64,000 nt of DNA. It comes from Lineus longissimus (taxonomy: Eukaryota; Nemertea; Pilidiophora; Heteronemertea; Lineidae). Within the stretch, counting starts at the first letter, position 1; the number at the start of each line of letters is the position of its first letter. This document shows, in pieces, positions 1 to 10,631 of the stretch. Both the position numbers and the translations under genes were made by a program. The stretch lies in NCBI RefSeq assembly GCF_910592395.1, contig NC_088317.1:13394001-13458000 (forward strand), read 5' to 3'. Below the pieces are notes generated by a model. It made no database searches and was not told where the DNA came from. It was given only the letters and a program-made list of their open reading frames with translations.

Positions 1-385
1 GACAACTACAATTTAACACCAAATGCAAAGATTTGTGGTTGACAAATGAGGAAAGGGAAAAGTATTTCAGGGAATCAAAAATAGTTACCTCAGAGAATTA
101 AGATCTGGTGTAGCTTTGACTGATATTGCTGGAAAAACTAACAATGAGAAGATTCTGAAAGCCATATTTGACAAGAGGTACAAAATCCCAATTGACTTTG
201 AATTGCTGTCAACCCACATGCCATTTTACAAATTTCCCATTCAGGAGGATGTTATATTTGACATGACCTTGGCACCAAATGAGGATGTTATTTTTACAAC
301 CACAACTGCGAATATGAACTATGAATTGAAAAGTATATGCAGGTGTTTTCAGGAAGGCATTACGGAATTACTACTAGGGTGTTAG
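1..385 (+). pseudogene. Decayed Polinton/Maverick-like structural protein fragment
   Basis: Two overlapping reading frames read as one broken coding stretch. Frame 3 is open from the window edge to a stop near 111. The second frame is open from about 109 to 385 and includes the run HMPFYKFPIQ near residues 33-42. The shift between frames near 105-115 looks like a small indel, and homology stops abruptly at 385. The composition and the phrase after KRYKIP resemble capsid-type proteins linked to Polinton/Maverick elements of marine invertebrates. That resemblance is from general recognition without a database search. It is not a working gene, and the 5' part lies outside the window. Confidence 0.35.
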
Positions 386-601
386 TTCAAAATATGATTC
401 TGTTGTGAGGGACTTCCGGGAGACTATTCGTATGTAAGTACTATTTTTCAATAAAGATGAAAAGTCAATGAAAATGGCGTTACAGGAAAACGACATAATT
501 CCAAAAAATGAAAGGGATGCAATTTTAGATCTCTTAAGAAAAAATAAGTCATCTAAGTTGACTTTACATTAAGAGTTCCCAAGATAATTTTTGGTTCTCG
601 A

Positions 602-1480
602 ATGAGCAGAGAAACACGTAACAGAGAGTCTAGTGAAGATTTGATAGACGTCATATTGGCCTCAATACCACCTAGCAGTCAGACTAGCAGTCAGACTAAC
701 AATCAACTAAAGTTAACTAAAAACCAACTAAATCTGACAGGACAGCAGACAAGTAGTCAAAATCCAGTCACTCCTTGACAAGTCTTGTCCGAACAAGGTA
801 CACACGCAAAGGGAGATCTTGAGGTTTTAGTTGCCACTCGCAAGACAAAAGAATTAACTGGGAAGCAAATAACTTTAAATGACCTTGACTATATGTCAGA
901 AAAAAACATCTTAAAATATCACAGGATCTATCAGAACACTTAAGCCTCAAGGGTTAATGACACCTTTAGCAAAACGGCTATCAGATCTTATTTGTCCTTC
1001 ACAGGTTGGCTTTACCGAATTGTGACAGAGATAATCTCTACAAGGACCTTATAGGAATGTTTACATTGTGATGAATGAGTTGGAGCGGTAGTTTAAAAAT
1101 GGCTGGGCTGATGGCAGTGGCTACCACAAGTTTACTTAGTAACTGTAACAGAGCATCAGCTCCTCCCGATGGTGGACCATTAAATTTACAGGAAATAAAT
1201 GCGAAGTGAAGCGAACAACCTGCAGGAGACAACGCCCCAAGAGAAAGAGGTAACAGCCTCTGAGTCGAATTGTTCTCTGCTACCTAAAAACAGAGGTCAG
1301 TTAAACAGATCACTTGGTCGAGGGAAAACGCTCCAATGTATCAAAGGAAAAAAGGATGGATCGTATTAATGGAAAATTGGTAAAAGAATTGCCACCATCT
1401 CAAATTCCTAACGAATGTAGCAGAGCCAGAAACACCATCAACACTCGAGTCTTCCCGAGGAAGTTGGAGTAAAATTAATT
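602..1480 (+). pseudogene. Broken coding remnants following the Polinton-like fragment
   Basis: A short ORF at 602-778 (58 codons) is rich in Ser, Gln, Thr and Asn and carries a repeated SSQT motif. It runs into a different frame with a conserved-looking stretch at about 825-941 (including ITLNDLDYMSEKN), then more short open pieces to about 1471. Multiple stops and frame changes separate the pieces, and no single reading frame exceeds 60 codons. These look like downstream genes of the same decayed mobile element as 1-385. No function can be assigned. Confidence 0.3.
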
Positions 1481-1911
1481 ATCTGTGGCTGGCGATCCCA
1501 GTGCCATTTATTGCTGGAATATTTTTATGCAGACAAAAGTATGCTCCAATTAAAAAGGAGGTCGTATCGGTAGATAGCAATCCAGCAGGAGTTGGCACTC
1601 CTTAGGGGGTAAACAGAACTCTAGAAAACATACAACCATTTCCAGTAATGGAATGAGTGTTCTGAACAGACTATGATCTGACTCTATCAACAAAACAGAA
1701 CATTAAAATAGTTGAAAAAGCTTGCGCATCTATCTGGTCAAAAGAAATCCGTAAGTACTGTTATACTAACCTTACAATTATTTGTAATGCTCATATAAAA
1801 ACTTATACTGGCATGATAAATATTTTTCCCGACCTCGTCGAGTTTCGAACCAACGCTTCCAACGGGAGCTGGCACTTCTAGCCGGAGATATCTCATGTTT
1901 ACCAACCTGAC

Positions 1912-1985
1912 GCTTGACTATATGTCAGAAAAAGACATCTTAAAGTATCACAGGATCTATCAGAACACTTTAGCCTCGAGGAGCT
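1912..1985 (+). repeat. Second copy of the 888-960 segment
   Basis: The stretch beginning CTTGACTATATGTCAGAAAA occurs at about 888 and again at about 1914. It continues for some 70 bases with only a few substitutions. The copies lie in the same orientation 1.03 kb apart, so the dead element contains a partial internal duplication. Confidence 0.7.
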
Positions 1986-1999
1986 AATATTTACACAGC

Positions 2000-2530
2000 A
2001 GCTATAGTGAATTATTAATCAGTTATAGTTGACAAAGGCCATTCACTGCAGGATTGCTCTGGAAGTTACGCATGGGAATTCACATTAATGGATTTTTGTA
2101 ATGGAACTAACGATGTGAAATGCGTTACGTGTAGAGCGGTTGCTTACAGAGAGAGACACATGTGTTTGGGGTGTTCTGATAGATTGGTGGTGTGATAGGT
2201 ACAGAATTTTTAGTAAATTATCTGACTTAGGTGTGTTTACGTAATATTCGTTTTTTTTGGTTTTTGAAAACAAACCGTGGTAAATGTCAGGAATATTTGA
2301 GATTTGGATGTGTAGGATTTGGAGACAAACCTTTTTGGTGAAGGAAATGGTTTTGGTGATTGATTTGGACGGTTTTTTGGGAATTTCAGGATTGAGGTAA
2401 TTTAGTGTTTTTCGCCTTATTGGTGTAGTATATGTAATAAACGTTGCCTCAAGTAGATGTTGGAGTGTTGAAAGTAGGATCGGCGACCAGAAAAAGGGGT
2501 AAATTATCATTTTTCGCAATTAATCAGCTG
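2000..2530. other. No gene recognised
   Basis: T/G-rich sequence on the + strand. The opposite strand stays open for 144 codons (2085-2519), but that frame is Thr/Ile/Ser/Lys-rich, looks like a composition artefact and matches no family I know. Confidence 0.4.
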
Positions 2531-2558
2531 GCTCCAAATGTAACCATACCGGACGGCA

Positions 2559-2975
2559 TGCCAGCTATAACTGCATTTTTAGTCACGTTATGAAATACTT
2601 AGAGCCAAGTCCTTGTTATCACATCTTCCTATTCTGGTGTACATGCTTCACAACACAGCCCACGCAGTAATCTCCACAACTCAGGCAAATATGGTAGAAA
2701 TAAGCGCAAATTGTGCCATTGATTAGCTACAGAAACACCGCTTTATCTATTTATTCAGGACGGCTTCATCAATAAAAACCTATTAACAGGTGTGTTTAAG
2801 CTATCATCTAGAAATAGCAACCAGCAAATCCACGTTGAGTGCTATATAGAACAGGAAATGTTTGCCGTTGAATCTGCCTGTTCTTTCAATTTATTTGGTG
2901 TCGTCTGCTAGCCGCTTCGGTGACCATAGTGGACAGTGATTTGCTGACACTGTCCGAATCTCCACACTGGATAAC
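2559..2975. repeat. Rearranged copy of the 7496-7915 repeat
   Basis: Bases 2559-2815 match the reverse complement of about 7496-7745, including CACGTTATGAAA. Bases 2818-2975 match 7757-7915 directly, including CAGCAAATCCACGT and ATAGTGGACAGTG. The two halves therefore have opposite relative orientation in the two copies, with the breakpoint near 2816. Confidence 0.75.
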
Positions 2976-3142
2976 CTTATTTCAATGAAATGAAGAAGCT
3001 CGTCAGTCAGGTCGACCACTGTTCAGATGTTGGTGTGCGTGAAATCAGCTCCACCTTGGCCATTGCAACACATTTTATCAGAGTTATGTTTGAGTTGAAT
3101 TTAATTTTGTTACTCGTCTTTTCAATGTAACACATAATTAAA

Positions 3143-3298
3143 ATGGCAGGCAAGCGATTCCGCTTCTTGATCGCTAAGGACCTATTACTGCTGCGCGAGG
3201 TACTCTCGGTGAAGCGTTTTGACCAAGGAAAAAAAGGAAAAAAATGGCTTTGGCCGGAAATTGCAAAGAATCTCTCGACGACAATAGATATGCCCTAA
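3143..3298 (+). pseudogene. 51-codon Myb/MADF-like DNA-binding fragment
   Basis: An ATG-initiated frame of 51 codons begins MAGKRFRFLIAKD and includes LLLLREVLSV and KKWLWPEIAKNLS. It ends at a TAA at 3296-3298. The pattern of basic residues and spaced tryptophans resembles the first helices of SANT/MADF-type DNA-binding domains found in transposon-associated proteins. It stops mid-domain, so it is probably a truncated mobile-element gene. Identification is tentative. Confidence 0.3.
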
Positions 3299-3737
3299 TC
3301 TTTTGCTGTTTATAAAATTAAACGTGGTGAAAGGACATCACATGTTTCTTCCATGTTTATTGTGATCCGAAAATGGTAGTTCAAACCGATTGTCCAACCC
3401 GCATTATATGATCGTAATTGATGGTTGTGTTTAACTTGATTACAATTGGAAAAAATAACGTCTAGCGTTGAAATAGCGAAAATTTTCTTTACCTGAAATA
3501 CGTTATTTGATACGATAACGTCAAAAATACTGTGTTATCGTTATCGTTAGTGTTAGCGGAGCGATCTCTTATCCTCTCTAATGTCTCATGGGTAATCTGT
3601 ATTTCGAACGATTTTAAATGCGTTCTACTTACTCTTAATTAGATTATTCAAGTTTATATGCAGACATCTAAAAGTATGTAGATATGTAGAAGTTAAATGT
3701 TGACAGAGATTTAGGTCAGTATGATAATTGTCATGTG

Positions 3738-4540
3738 AAAGTAAAGTCCTACAAGAAAGCAAATGTCCGCCTTTTTTTTTAAATGTCACACAGATAGAAT
3801 AAGATATTTGAATGCGGTTTTCAGCAGAGTATGGTATATTTAGTTGGTCACATATTATATCTGTGGTTTTTGGATGCACCTAATTCCATCTCTTTATTAT
3901 GTAACAAAAATTTCTAAAAATGTCCAAAAATCACTTTTTTATTTCACGTGCCTTTTCAAAAATTCACATGAACCCGTGAACTGTGCTTTATGGCCATCAT
4001 TTTTTGCACTTGCAATTCCATCGGTTGTGTTCGATAGTCAGGAGAAATGCGCTATTTTGCTTATGATTTTTATGTTATTTTTTCATTCTCTTCCATTGTC
4101 TTTGATAAAGACCCCCCCCCCCCCCCGTCCCTCATGTATGAGCTGAGTTGGCCCGGACTGACTGTATTGCTGACCATGAGGGGTGTTCTCAAAGGTTGTC
4201 TGAAAAAAACCATCACCTGTATGGAAGCTAAAACTAATCTTCAGAATGAAGAATTTAGCAGGAATTTTCTAGTAATGAAAGCAAAAAAGCCTTTGTTGTA
4301 TCATAGTTCACACATACGTTGTGAAAAAGAACGAAAATAAAATAAAATAATAAAGGTACTTATTGGACATTTTTAGAATTGCATGTTACATAATGAGTAG
4401 ACAGGATTAGCTGGGCCCAAATACAACAGATACATGGCCAACTAGATATTCCATTCTCGGCTGAAAACCGCACTCAATTATCTTATTCTATCTCTGTGAT
4501 TAAAAAAACCTGTGGACATTTACTTTCTAGTAGGACTGTA
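3738..4540. repeat. Large imperfect inverted repeat (foldback)
   Basis: The left arm (about 3738-3935) and right arm (about 4355-4540) are reverse complements with scattered differences. Shared landmarks are TGCGGTTTTCAGC, TAGTTGG and ATTATGTAAC followed by CTAAAAATGTCCA. The spacer of about 400 bases contains a C homopolymer near 4114-4128. It may be a foldback DNA transposon or an inverted duplication. No target duplication was identified. Confidence 0.65.
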
Positions 4541-4847
4541 CATGAAGGTCAAAGGTCATAAATTCTAAGTTGATACATCCCAAGAAACAATCATTGGTCT
4601 TCTATTAAATGTATGTCATTGGTTAATCTGATCAAGGTTAATAAAGTGGTTAAAATGTTGACCTTTGCCTAATTCCCAAGGTCAACGAGGGAAGACTATG
4701 TGTGACCATGACTGTATCAACATTCCTTTAAGTGAAATATTTGAACATTTGCCCCTGGCAATTTTATTTGTAGTTTTTCTATTATTGGGTGTACTGTTGA
4801 TTGAAGATATTACACATACCGTTATATCAATATTGTGTTTATTCTAG

Positions 4848-4974
4848 GAAAAGAAATATTTGATGCATCCGATACTATACACTTTGAATGGAGCTCAGAA
4901 TGCCCCTACCCGCTGATGAATGAGGGTGTGTCGTACCTGGTCATGGGAATGGATGGACCTGAATACTTAAACAT
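4848..4974 (+). CDS. Penultimate exon of a complement C3/C4/C5-like C345C domain
   Basis: The exon is bounded by an acceptor AG at 4846-4847 after TTTATTCT and a donor GTGAGT from 4975. It encodes 41 complete codons, including SSECPYPL and YLVMGMDG. A Cys-Pro pair followed by a Y-L-(V/I)-M-G signature is characteristic of the NTR/C345C domain ending complement C3, C4 and C5. The exon leaves two bases (AT), completed by the G opening the exon at 5907, so the reading frame carries across. In the family this domain sits at the C-terminus of the secreted alpha chain and helps bind partner proteases. Earlier exons of the gene were not found upstream, where decayed repeats occur. Confidence 0.55.
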
Positions 4975-5906
4975 GTGAGTTAGTAGGCATTTTGCGTTGT
5001 AAAATATGCTAAACTACTAGTCCATTCGTAAATGTCATGTCCGCATTGTTTGGGGCTCTGAAGGGCGAACTACTGGTCTGGTTTCTTTGAAGATTGTTTT
5101 TTTCATTGGTCCGTCATCACCTCAAAAATAAACAGGATCTTTTCATCTTAGTAACCACGGTAACTAAATTAACTAAAAGATTGTATGCATTTGAGTAAAT
5201 TGACGTAGTGCATTTAATTCGGTTGTTTTCCGCTTTGTACGGTGTATTTCGTGACCAATCTGGATCAAAAATGTTTAGGTAATTATTTTTTTGTGTCCAT
5301 CTACTCAGGTGCCAAGAATGAATAAGAAATATACCGAAACAAAGACTCACCAAATGACCATTGGACTTCGCTGAATAATTCTTTTCTGCCTTGAGAGTGC
5401 TGAACTCCTAAAATACCGTTTGGTCATTAAAAACCAAACTTCAAGGATATCCGACCAGTTAGTTCGCCTTCTAGAGCCCCAAGCGATGCGAACAACATTT
5501 ATGAATAGCCTAATAGTATATCTTTCAAGAAAGTCACTATTCAAATGAACAAATCCGAAAATTGCTAGTATCTCGAATTACTAGTAAGCTATGCAGCATG
5601 AGCATATAAGACGAACGTGTATACTGTATACATTGTTTGTTGATGTCGTGAACACGTAGCCGAAAGCAGATATCATAGAACAAGACTATTCAAAGCACGA
5701 CTTGCAGGGAAATTGTGACGCTTTCACTCGAATTATACCATGTGGTGTCTGCAGAGAATGTCTCGCTTTCGAATTGTCCTCTTGGCGTAATCAGTAGAAG
5801 ATCCAATTGCACATCACGAATATTACCGAGTGCAGGTAATGTTCGCAGCGCCCTTACTCGGGAATATTTATTTGACCCGTCAGCTTTAAATGTTCTATTT
5901 TTGCAG

Positions 5907-6030
5907 GACAAAGTACCTTCTCGATGCACATAGCCACGTTGTAGAATGGTATGAACGGAACAAACGTCGTAGATACAATTCCGCGCTCAATTACCTCGGT
6001 TTGAAGCTACAAGCTGGCTGTGGGGTGTAG
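5907..6030 (+). CDS. Terminal exon of the C345C-domain protein
   Basis: It starts after the acceptor TTTTTGCAG and reads in phase with the exon ending at 4974. It encodes TKYLLDAHSHVVEWYERN, then a lysine/arginine-rich stretch, then LGLKLQAGCGV, and a TAG at 6028-6030. The pattern Y-L-L-D, E-W, and a final Gly-Cys two residues before the stop fits the end of C3/C5-type C345C domains. The intron between the two exons is 932 bases. Without the thioester and macroglobulin regions, a different NTR-domain protein cannot be excluded, nor can an isolated pseudogene end. Confidence 0.55.
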
Positions 6031-6039
6031 TATTCATAC

Positions 6040-7480
6040 GAAGTCGGGCAGAAGATGCATTACATCTACACCATAGGACACTCGTGTATGCTTCCATCAA
6101 TTAAGTTATCCACGATGGGTTAAGTATGTTCTTAAACAATGATGCATGAGTCCTAACAATTCATCCTGGAAAAGCATTTCCCCAGACTGTCGACTATCAG
6201 GCCTTCCACTTGTACCGAGCGGCTTGCCCTAGATTGCGCTACCTAGGCCTGGGAGAATGGCTGCCTCACAAGAAAAGCAGCCTAAATGTGCGCTCATTTT
6301 CTAGAAAAAACTGGGTCCAGCTACCATTGACAATATGACATAATGCACTAAATTGTATAGTTAAATACTCTGTGATGCACGCACAAAATCGATCTAAGCA
6401 TATTTTCAGTTTTATGTTTGCAAAGATACAACATGACGGCTGGACATTTTCATCTATTTTGATAAAAATCATGCTTGAAGAACTTTATTACCGGATGATC
6501 AAAACGATATTTCATGGAAATACTCCAAAAACACAGTTTTTCTGACATATTTCATTGAATAATTATTCTCCCTTCACATGCCCGGCCAGCTTGGCCTGAT
6601 TCTCGGCAATCTGGGGAATTGATTCCCGGTGTAAAAGGAATGGACGTCCTAGGAATGCAGGACCACATACAATAGCCGTGTTTTGTCAACGAATGTTGTT
6701 AATGGTTTGGTTAGGGTTAGCTACATAATCTTCAACAAAGGAACTCGGCGACTCTATTCACTTTAACAAAAGGACCGGACTTGGATTCCAGGGGGACTTG
6801 CATTTCGTTTACACCGGGAATTACACTTCCAAAATTTGTAATGATCCTGAGAGTAAACCCTGTGAATTTTTTATCTCATCAAAATTTTGCAATTGCGTGT
6901 CGCCCGTCGTCCATGCTCGTCGTAGTCATCCGTCTCTCCATCTCTCCGTCTCTCCGTTTCTCCGTCCCTTTCATCCTCTGTTTATAGCATGGTGCGTTTT
7001 GGAACCATTGCACCATGCACTAAGTTTGTAATGCACCAATTCAATCTGTACAATCATTGTACGAAATATACAAACATAATAAGTTGAACACATGGTCAGT
7101 GGACCATTATGTTGTTAGGTTGGATTGTGCAATGTATATTATTCTTTGGTAAAGAAAGTGAGAAAAAAATACAAGTTGAACTATTTGTTCTCCTCCCCGT
7201 GATTTTTAAAGTGACACGTGACAGTTTTGACATTTGTTCATATTTGCCTATCTACTGTACCCTGATATCATAAAAGGAAATATTTGAGATAATGTTTGAA
7301 GCATAAAAGGGCCTCTCTGATGATGCTTTTCAGCAAAATGTGAAAAAAGAAAAACTCTTTTTGGAATTGGGACGTGTCCGATCCCTTCCGTGACATTTGC
7401 ACGTCGTTCCTTCTATGACGTGCATGTGTTGAATTCAGAAGCGAGGAGTCAACTCTTATCTTTAAATATCTTTAAAAACA
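6040..7480. other. Gene-poor stretch downstream of the C345C exon
   Basis: No coding sequence recognised. It includes CT-rich simple sequence at about 6905-6970 and a hairpin at about 6990-7019, with GCATGGTGC facing GCACCATGC. Short open frames here are chance. Confidence 0.4.
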
Positions 7481-7481
7481 T

Positions 7482-7915
7482 TCACTCATACCAGTGTGAG
7501 GTTTCGGACAGTGTCTGAAAATCACTATATGATAGCTCAAACACATCTGTTATAAGGTTAATATTCCTGAATAGGCTTTTGAAGCCCTGCACCCAATTAA
7601 GGGTACACATTGCGCTTATGTCTACCATCTCTGCCTCAGTTGTGATTATCATTGCACGCGCTGTGTTGTGTAGCATGTTCACCAGAATAGAAGCACTTGG
7701 CTCAGAGTGTTTCATAACGTGACTTAAAATGCAGTTATAGGAGGCAGACTGTCCGCAAATGTCCAGCAAATCCACGTCGAGTACCATAGAACAGGAAATA
7801 TTTGTGGTTGAAACTGCCGGTGCTATCAGTTTCTTTGTTGTCGTCGCTGCTAGTGCTTTGGTAACCATAGTGGACAGTGTCTTGCTGACACTGTCGGAAT
7901 CTCCACACTGTATAC
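7482..7915 (-). other. Repeat carrying a 128-codon open frame of unknown identity
   Basis: The - strand stays open from 7868 to 7482. The frame includes HVMKHSEPSASILVNMLHN and has Ala/Thr/Ile-rich composition. A rearranged partial copy lies at 2559-2975, where the frame is broken. This is therefore a dispersed repeat rather than a unique host exon. I do not recognise the protein. Confidence 0.3.
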
Positions 7916-7929
7916 ATATAGACTACGGT

Positions 7930-8560
7930 ACGTTAGATCCCCACATGTAAGTCGCAGGAATTTTAGGTAAAGTCTTTACCCAGTTCGCAGAATTTGTCCT
8001 GCTCAAACAAAACCTTAATTAAACGCCTTATCAATATATTGACCATTCCGAGACAAAGTGTCTTTGAAGTTAAAGAAATTCCGATTGAGATAGTGATCAT
8101 GAATATCCCTTTCGATTTTTCATAGAACTTATACATCGGACGTTTTATCGGAAAGGGTGTCATCGCTATACCCCAAAAATAAATGTATTGCTTTCTGGTT
8201 TGCCGCGGCTTTGCTAACTCAATGATGACCGTAAATTATTTCTTGCATGTTATTTTGAGATGAGAGCCGGATGAACATGCGCATTTTCATTTGAAGACTG
8301 ATGACATGACCTAAGATTCCAATAGAACTGCTTCGATAACTGTTCGTGTTCTTTCGTTGACGAAAGTACAGGTTTATTTTTTTCCCAATGTAGAAAATCA
8401 AGTGCCCTCGCCATGTAATCTTCAAATACTAGTAGTCAGTGTAACATGATTGCATGCACCTAAATGAATTTGTTATATCCTAGTATACATGTATGTAAAC
8501 GATACACAATAAAAGCATTAAAAATTCTGACAGTATACAGATAAACTTTAGCGTTCAGTC
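7930..8560. other. No gene recognised
   Basis: AT-rich sequence without a plausible exon on either strand. Confidence 0.4.
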
Positions 8561-8563
8561 TCG

Positions 8564-8698
8564 TTATTTACAGAAGTGTAGGAAACAACCCGCCTTCGTA
8601 CTCCATTTGAGGCCGGTGCAGTTTTTTGTCAAGCACCCGCAGGCGCAGAGCCCCTTCGTGGATCCAGCAGCGAAAGGGCGACCTTCAGTACAGGAATT
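8564..8698 (-). CDS. Candidate terminal exon of a small cysteine-rich protein
   Basis: On the - strand an acceptor-like CGTCGCAG at about 8706-8699 precedes a 44-codon frame ending in TAA at 8564-8566. It contains seven cysteines, in the runs NSCTEG, LCACGCLTKNC, AGCF and HFC. Density and spacing suggest a disulfide-stabilised secreted module. No matching upstream exon or signal peptide was located and I do not recognise the family. A chance open frame remains possible. Confidence 0.25.
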   Translation of the reverse strand, partial: NSCTEGRPFAAGSTKGLCACGCLTKNCTGLKWSTKAGCFLHFCK

Positions 8699-8954
8699 CT
8701 GCGACGGTTGATTTGAGAATATCAGTACGGCTTGAAAATTTCAGCTGAAAAATAAAATTATTTGAATACGTTTTCAATACTCAGTTGATTCAGAAGTTTA
8801 ATGGATATGTGTGTACATTTATTAAATCTATACAGCGATGCATTATCATGCTTCATTTCAAACCGCACGTTCAGATAAGAAATATGAGCGAGTATGAGTC
8901 AGCAACTGTTTCCAATGATGAGGCTAGGAGATTGTCAATGCCCCGATGAAAAAA

Positions 8955-9845
8955 GGGGTATTGGAAACTATGGATTACAAAACTAAGGATTGGACTGGGG
9001 AAGTCAGGACTGAGAGTCATCACACTCCACCGCCAGGAATTAATTAGCTGGTGCCCTGTCCCAGCTTATTTCCCAATACCCCATCGGTTCTCAAAGTTGA
9101 TGAAAGAGGACCATCATGGAGCCAGAAAAAGTTGTAGAATCTCGCTCCAAAGGGGATCCAATCAGAATGATAGGGCGCTGCTTGGGTGAATTAGCCATGC
9201 GTTGGATGTGCATCATTTGAAGACATTCTATTAACCGAGTGACCGAGTGACTAGTTGGGCGCATTGCGGGAACAAAAACTCTGTGAACGAAGATGCACAC
9301 CCCCTTAATAGCTTAATCGATTATGCCTGAGAAATGATTACGTAATGCCAAAATCCAATATAGCTGCCAATTTGCCCCCCCCCCATTCTTTTATAACTTT
9401 TAACATACCAGCTGATTCCTTGTCCAGCTAAAGGCCGACCCACACCTTACATTTCGTGACCTTTCTGCCAAGTGCCTTGCCCAAGGACCTACACCTCACA
9501 CTTGGTGACCCTTCTGCATGCCAAGTTTCTTACCCAAGGGCCCACACCACCACTGTTGTGACACTCCTGCCAAGCGTCTTGTCCAAGGACCCACACCTCA
9601 CTCTTTGTGACCCTTCTGCATGCCTAGTGTCTTGCCCAAGGACCCACACCTCTACCTTCGTGACCCGTCTGCCAAATGTATTGCCCTAGGACACACACCT
9701 CACACTTCACATGTTCTCAGCTCCCGATTGCCACTCCGATATCATAATGTTGACAGCGCACAGGCGGTGGAGTGTGATGACTGCCAGTCCGGACTTTCCT
9801 AGTCCAATCCAGAGTTTTGTAATCCATGTTTTTCCAATACCCTGA
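8955..9845. mobile_element. TIR DNA transposon (non-autonomous, about 0.89 kb)
   Basis: The left end (about 8955-9033) and right end (about 9763-9845) are inverted repeats of roughly 80 bases. Both start GGGTATTGGAAA followed by ATGGATTACAAAACT, and both contain GTCATCACACTCCACCGCC. The flanks are A-rich, so a target duplication cannot be read with confidence. There is no transposase. The interior contains the tandem array at 9430-9710. Confidence 0.7.
9430..9710 (+). repeat. Minisatellite, about 50-60 bp unit, 4-5 copies
   Basis: Diverged tandem units contain CTTGCCCAAGGACC, CCACACCTC and GTGACCCTTCTGC. The array lies wholly inside the TIR element at 8955-9845. Confidence 0.75.
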
Positions 9846-9849
9846 AAAA

Positions 9850-10104
9850 AGATGGGTTGGAGTTAAAATCTCTCTTAAGAGTTGCGATAATAATTACTCA
9901 AAACAACCCCTTTAACAATATCCAAACCAATGAAAAGAGTGTTTCAGGATATCACCTATAATTATGGTACAGTATGCGGAATTGGTAAAAATGGCAAGGG
10001 TATATAAAAGCATGTTCCTACTTACCACCAGAAGGTTGAGAAGTGGGTGTGGCCTCCCTCTTTACACTCTGGCTCCAAATACGTACAATAGCTGTTCGAT
10101 TTGA
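9850..10104. other. No gene recognised
   Basis: Unique-looking sequence between two transposons. The 8-bp AGTCACTT just before 10113 is the candidate target duplication of the following element. Confidence 0.4.
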
Positions 10105-10139
10105 AGTCACTTATGGCAAGCGGAGTGTCCAGTTATTAA

Positions 10140-10260
10140 AAAAAACTAGATTTATTCAAAAAACCTGGTTTTTTACCTAATAAACTAAGTTTATTTGGAA
10201 AAAATATAGTTTTTTTAAAACAACCTTGTTTATTGGCTAATAAACCGAGTTTATTTAATA
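10140..10260. repeat. Left phased palindrome array
   Basis: Copies of a degenerate AAC(C/T)WRGTTT core, often extended to AATAAACCTAGGTTTATT, start at about 10144, 10162, 10183, 10203, 10222 and 10243. The spacing is 18-21 bp. The array forms most of the left terminal inverted repeat. Confidence 0.8.
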
Positions 10261-10329
10261 AAACCCAGAAGTATTAAGGTAGCAGGAAGGGTTGGGCGTT
10301 TGTGGTTTCTGAGTCTGAGGGGGTTGGTG

Positions 10330-10396
10330 TCTGTTGACTGTGCTTTAAGAGAGACCAGGCATGGCGCCAGTCTCTCTTAAAGCACAGTCAACAGGC
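10330..10396. repeat. Hairpin with 27-bp arms
   Basis: CTGTTGACTGTGCTTTAAGA on the left is the exact reverse complement of the right arm near 10371-10393, around a loop containing GGCATGGCGCC. The right-arm sequence recurs at about 10711-10755. The same structure lies in unit B at about 13977-14043. Confidence 0.85.
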
Positions 10397-10631
10397 ATTT
10401 GGTCTCAGTATTTGGGTTTTGATTGCCATGACTGTACCCCTGTAAAAGTCAGTGGAGGAGAAGTTTGGAATGATGAAAGCATTGAAGAAGAAGAAATGTT
10501 ATTATTGAGGAAAGCAAAATTTATTATGAGACTAGAAGGCAGTGTCCTGACTTGATTATTTTGAAAATGGCGGTCTGAACACATTAAAAGGTGGAACATG
10601 GCATTTTATCGACTTTGAAGTGTTCCGCAGT

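Noticed and set aside
2085-2519. 144-codon - strand frame
   Set aside because: Low-complexity composition from a T/G-rich strand, with no domain, signal or neighbouring exon.
5690-5933. Overlapping 79- and 72-codon frames on opposite strands
   Set aside because: They lie mostly in the intron preceding the C345C terminal exon and are not in its frame.
10081-10112. Extension of the terminal inverted repeat outward through CGTACAA
   Set aside because: Only short, gapped matches remain beyond the ATGGCAAGCGG end, and the direct repeat AGTCACTT fits better as a target duplication.
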